Made by a program: the position numbers and the translations under genes
The notes under the pieces: generated by a model
The model's database searches: none
What the model saw: only the letters and a program-made list of their open reading frames with translations
What the model was told of the DNA's origin: nothing
Shown here: one piece after another, positions 63,620 to 64,000 of the stretch
Layout of the letters: each line of letters begins with the position of its first letter
How positions within the stretch are numbered: the stretch's first letter is position 1
From: Tomocerus qinae
Taxonomy: Eukaryota; Arthropoda; Collembola; Entomobryomorpha; Tomoceridae
Reading direction: 5' to 3'
Assembly: GCA_020055645.1 (NCBI GenBank)
Contig: CM034550.1
Location: 15,575,001 to 15,639,000, forward strand
Length of the DNA stretch: 64,000 nucleotides

Positions 63620-64000
63620 TATATGCACTTTGATCTTAGTTACTAATCTCCATACAAATCTTAAGTCCAAGTCCTCTCCTTATAGAAATAGTTGAGATGG
63701 ATTCCGTTCTGAAATAAGAAATAAATATATAATATTATACTAGTATAGTAAGTAAATGTCGTATCTCTCGTTATGTCAAGTTACACATTGATAATAATTA
63801 CGTTAGCTATCCTTAAGCAAACGAAAGCAATATAAAACAAATAAAGCCATTCATTTAAGATTGTACACGTTTGATATAAGAGGAATAAAATTCTTAAATG
63901 TCATTTCAAATGATGAATATCTGCACAAGAAAATTATTTCATTGATGTCACTTGTTAATTATAAGTTTTACATTTAAGAGTTATCTATGCTAATTCATAT
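63620..64000. other. Upstream flank of the apolipophorin gene
   Basis: AT-rich sequence beyond the TATA box. Nothing else is recognised. Confidence 0.5.

Noticed and set aside
1-64000. CRISPR arrays, bacterial operons, riboswitches or viral genes
   Set aside because: The window is a eukaryotic spliced-gene region; the tandem repeats lack spacer structure and no viral protein motif was seen.

Overview
This is a eukaryotic, AT-rich nuclear window with spliced genes (GT-AG introns of about 50 bp to 6 kb), miniature transposons and tandem repeats. An apolipophorin-type lipid carrier with a single VWD domain points to an insect or close relative. The order and species cannot be told from the sequence.

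Layout. Positions 1-3400 hold a degenerate tandem array (unit about 240-315 bp) and a 25-bp minisatellite. Positions 4510-10024 (minus) hold a complete 10-exon CHERP-like splicing factor gene (SURP, CID, SR-rich, G-patch; 1005 aa predicted). It carries an unusual run of 17 NF[DE] repeats and has a 152-bp transposon with a perfect 8-bp target duplication in one intron. A short interval of about 0.7-1.7 kb separates it from a divergent gene, NSF, whose coding exons run from 11689 to 33863 (plus; 5 coding exons, 752 aa). NSF is the N-ethylmaleimide-sensitive fusion ATPase that takes SNARE complexes apart. Its first four introns are each 4-6 kb, while both AAA domains sit in one uninterrupted 1.77-kb exon. 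After the NSF stop codon the same frame stays open for 127 more codons and encodes a glycine-zipper membrane-like segment with a charged tail. This is the most surprising object in the window.

Positions 34430-49160 are a gene-poor stretch of about 15 kb with hairpins, a clear hAT-type MITE (perfect 8-bp duplication) and diverged repeats. Positions 49791-63502 (minus) hold a complete 26-exon apolipophorin precursor gene (3118 aa predicted), with a TATA box, signal peptide, large lipid transfer domain, furin-type site at residues 723-726, and C-terminal VWD domain.

All three gene models were built by joining exons by hand at GT/AG sites. Each total CDS length is divisible by three, and the translations read continuously through known family motifs. 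The genes are not functionally linked: they concern RNA splicing, vesicle fusion and haemolymph lipid transport. CHERP and NSF may share a promoter region.
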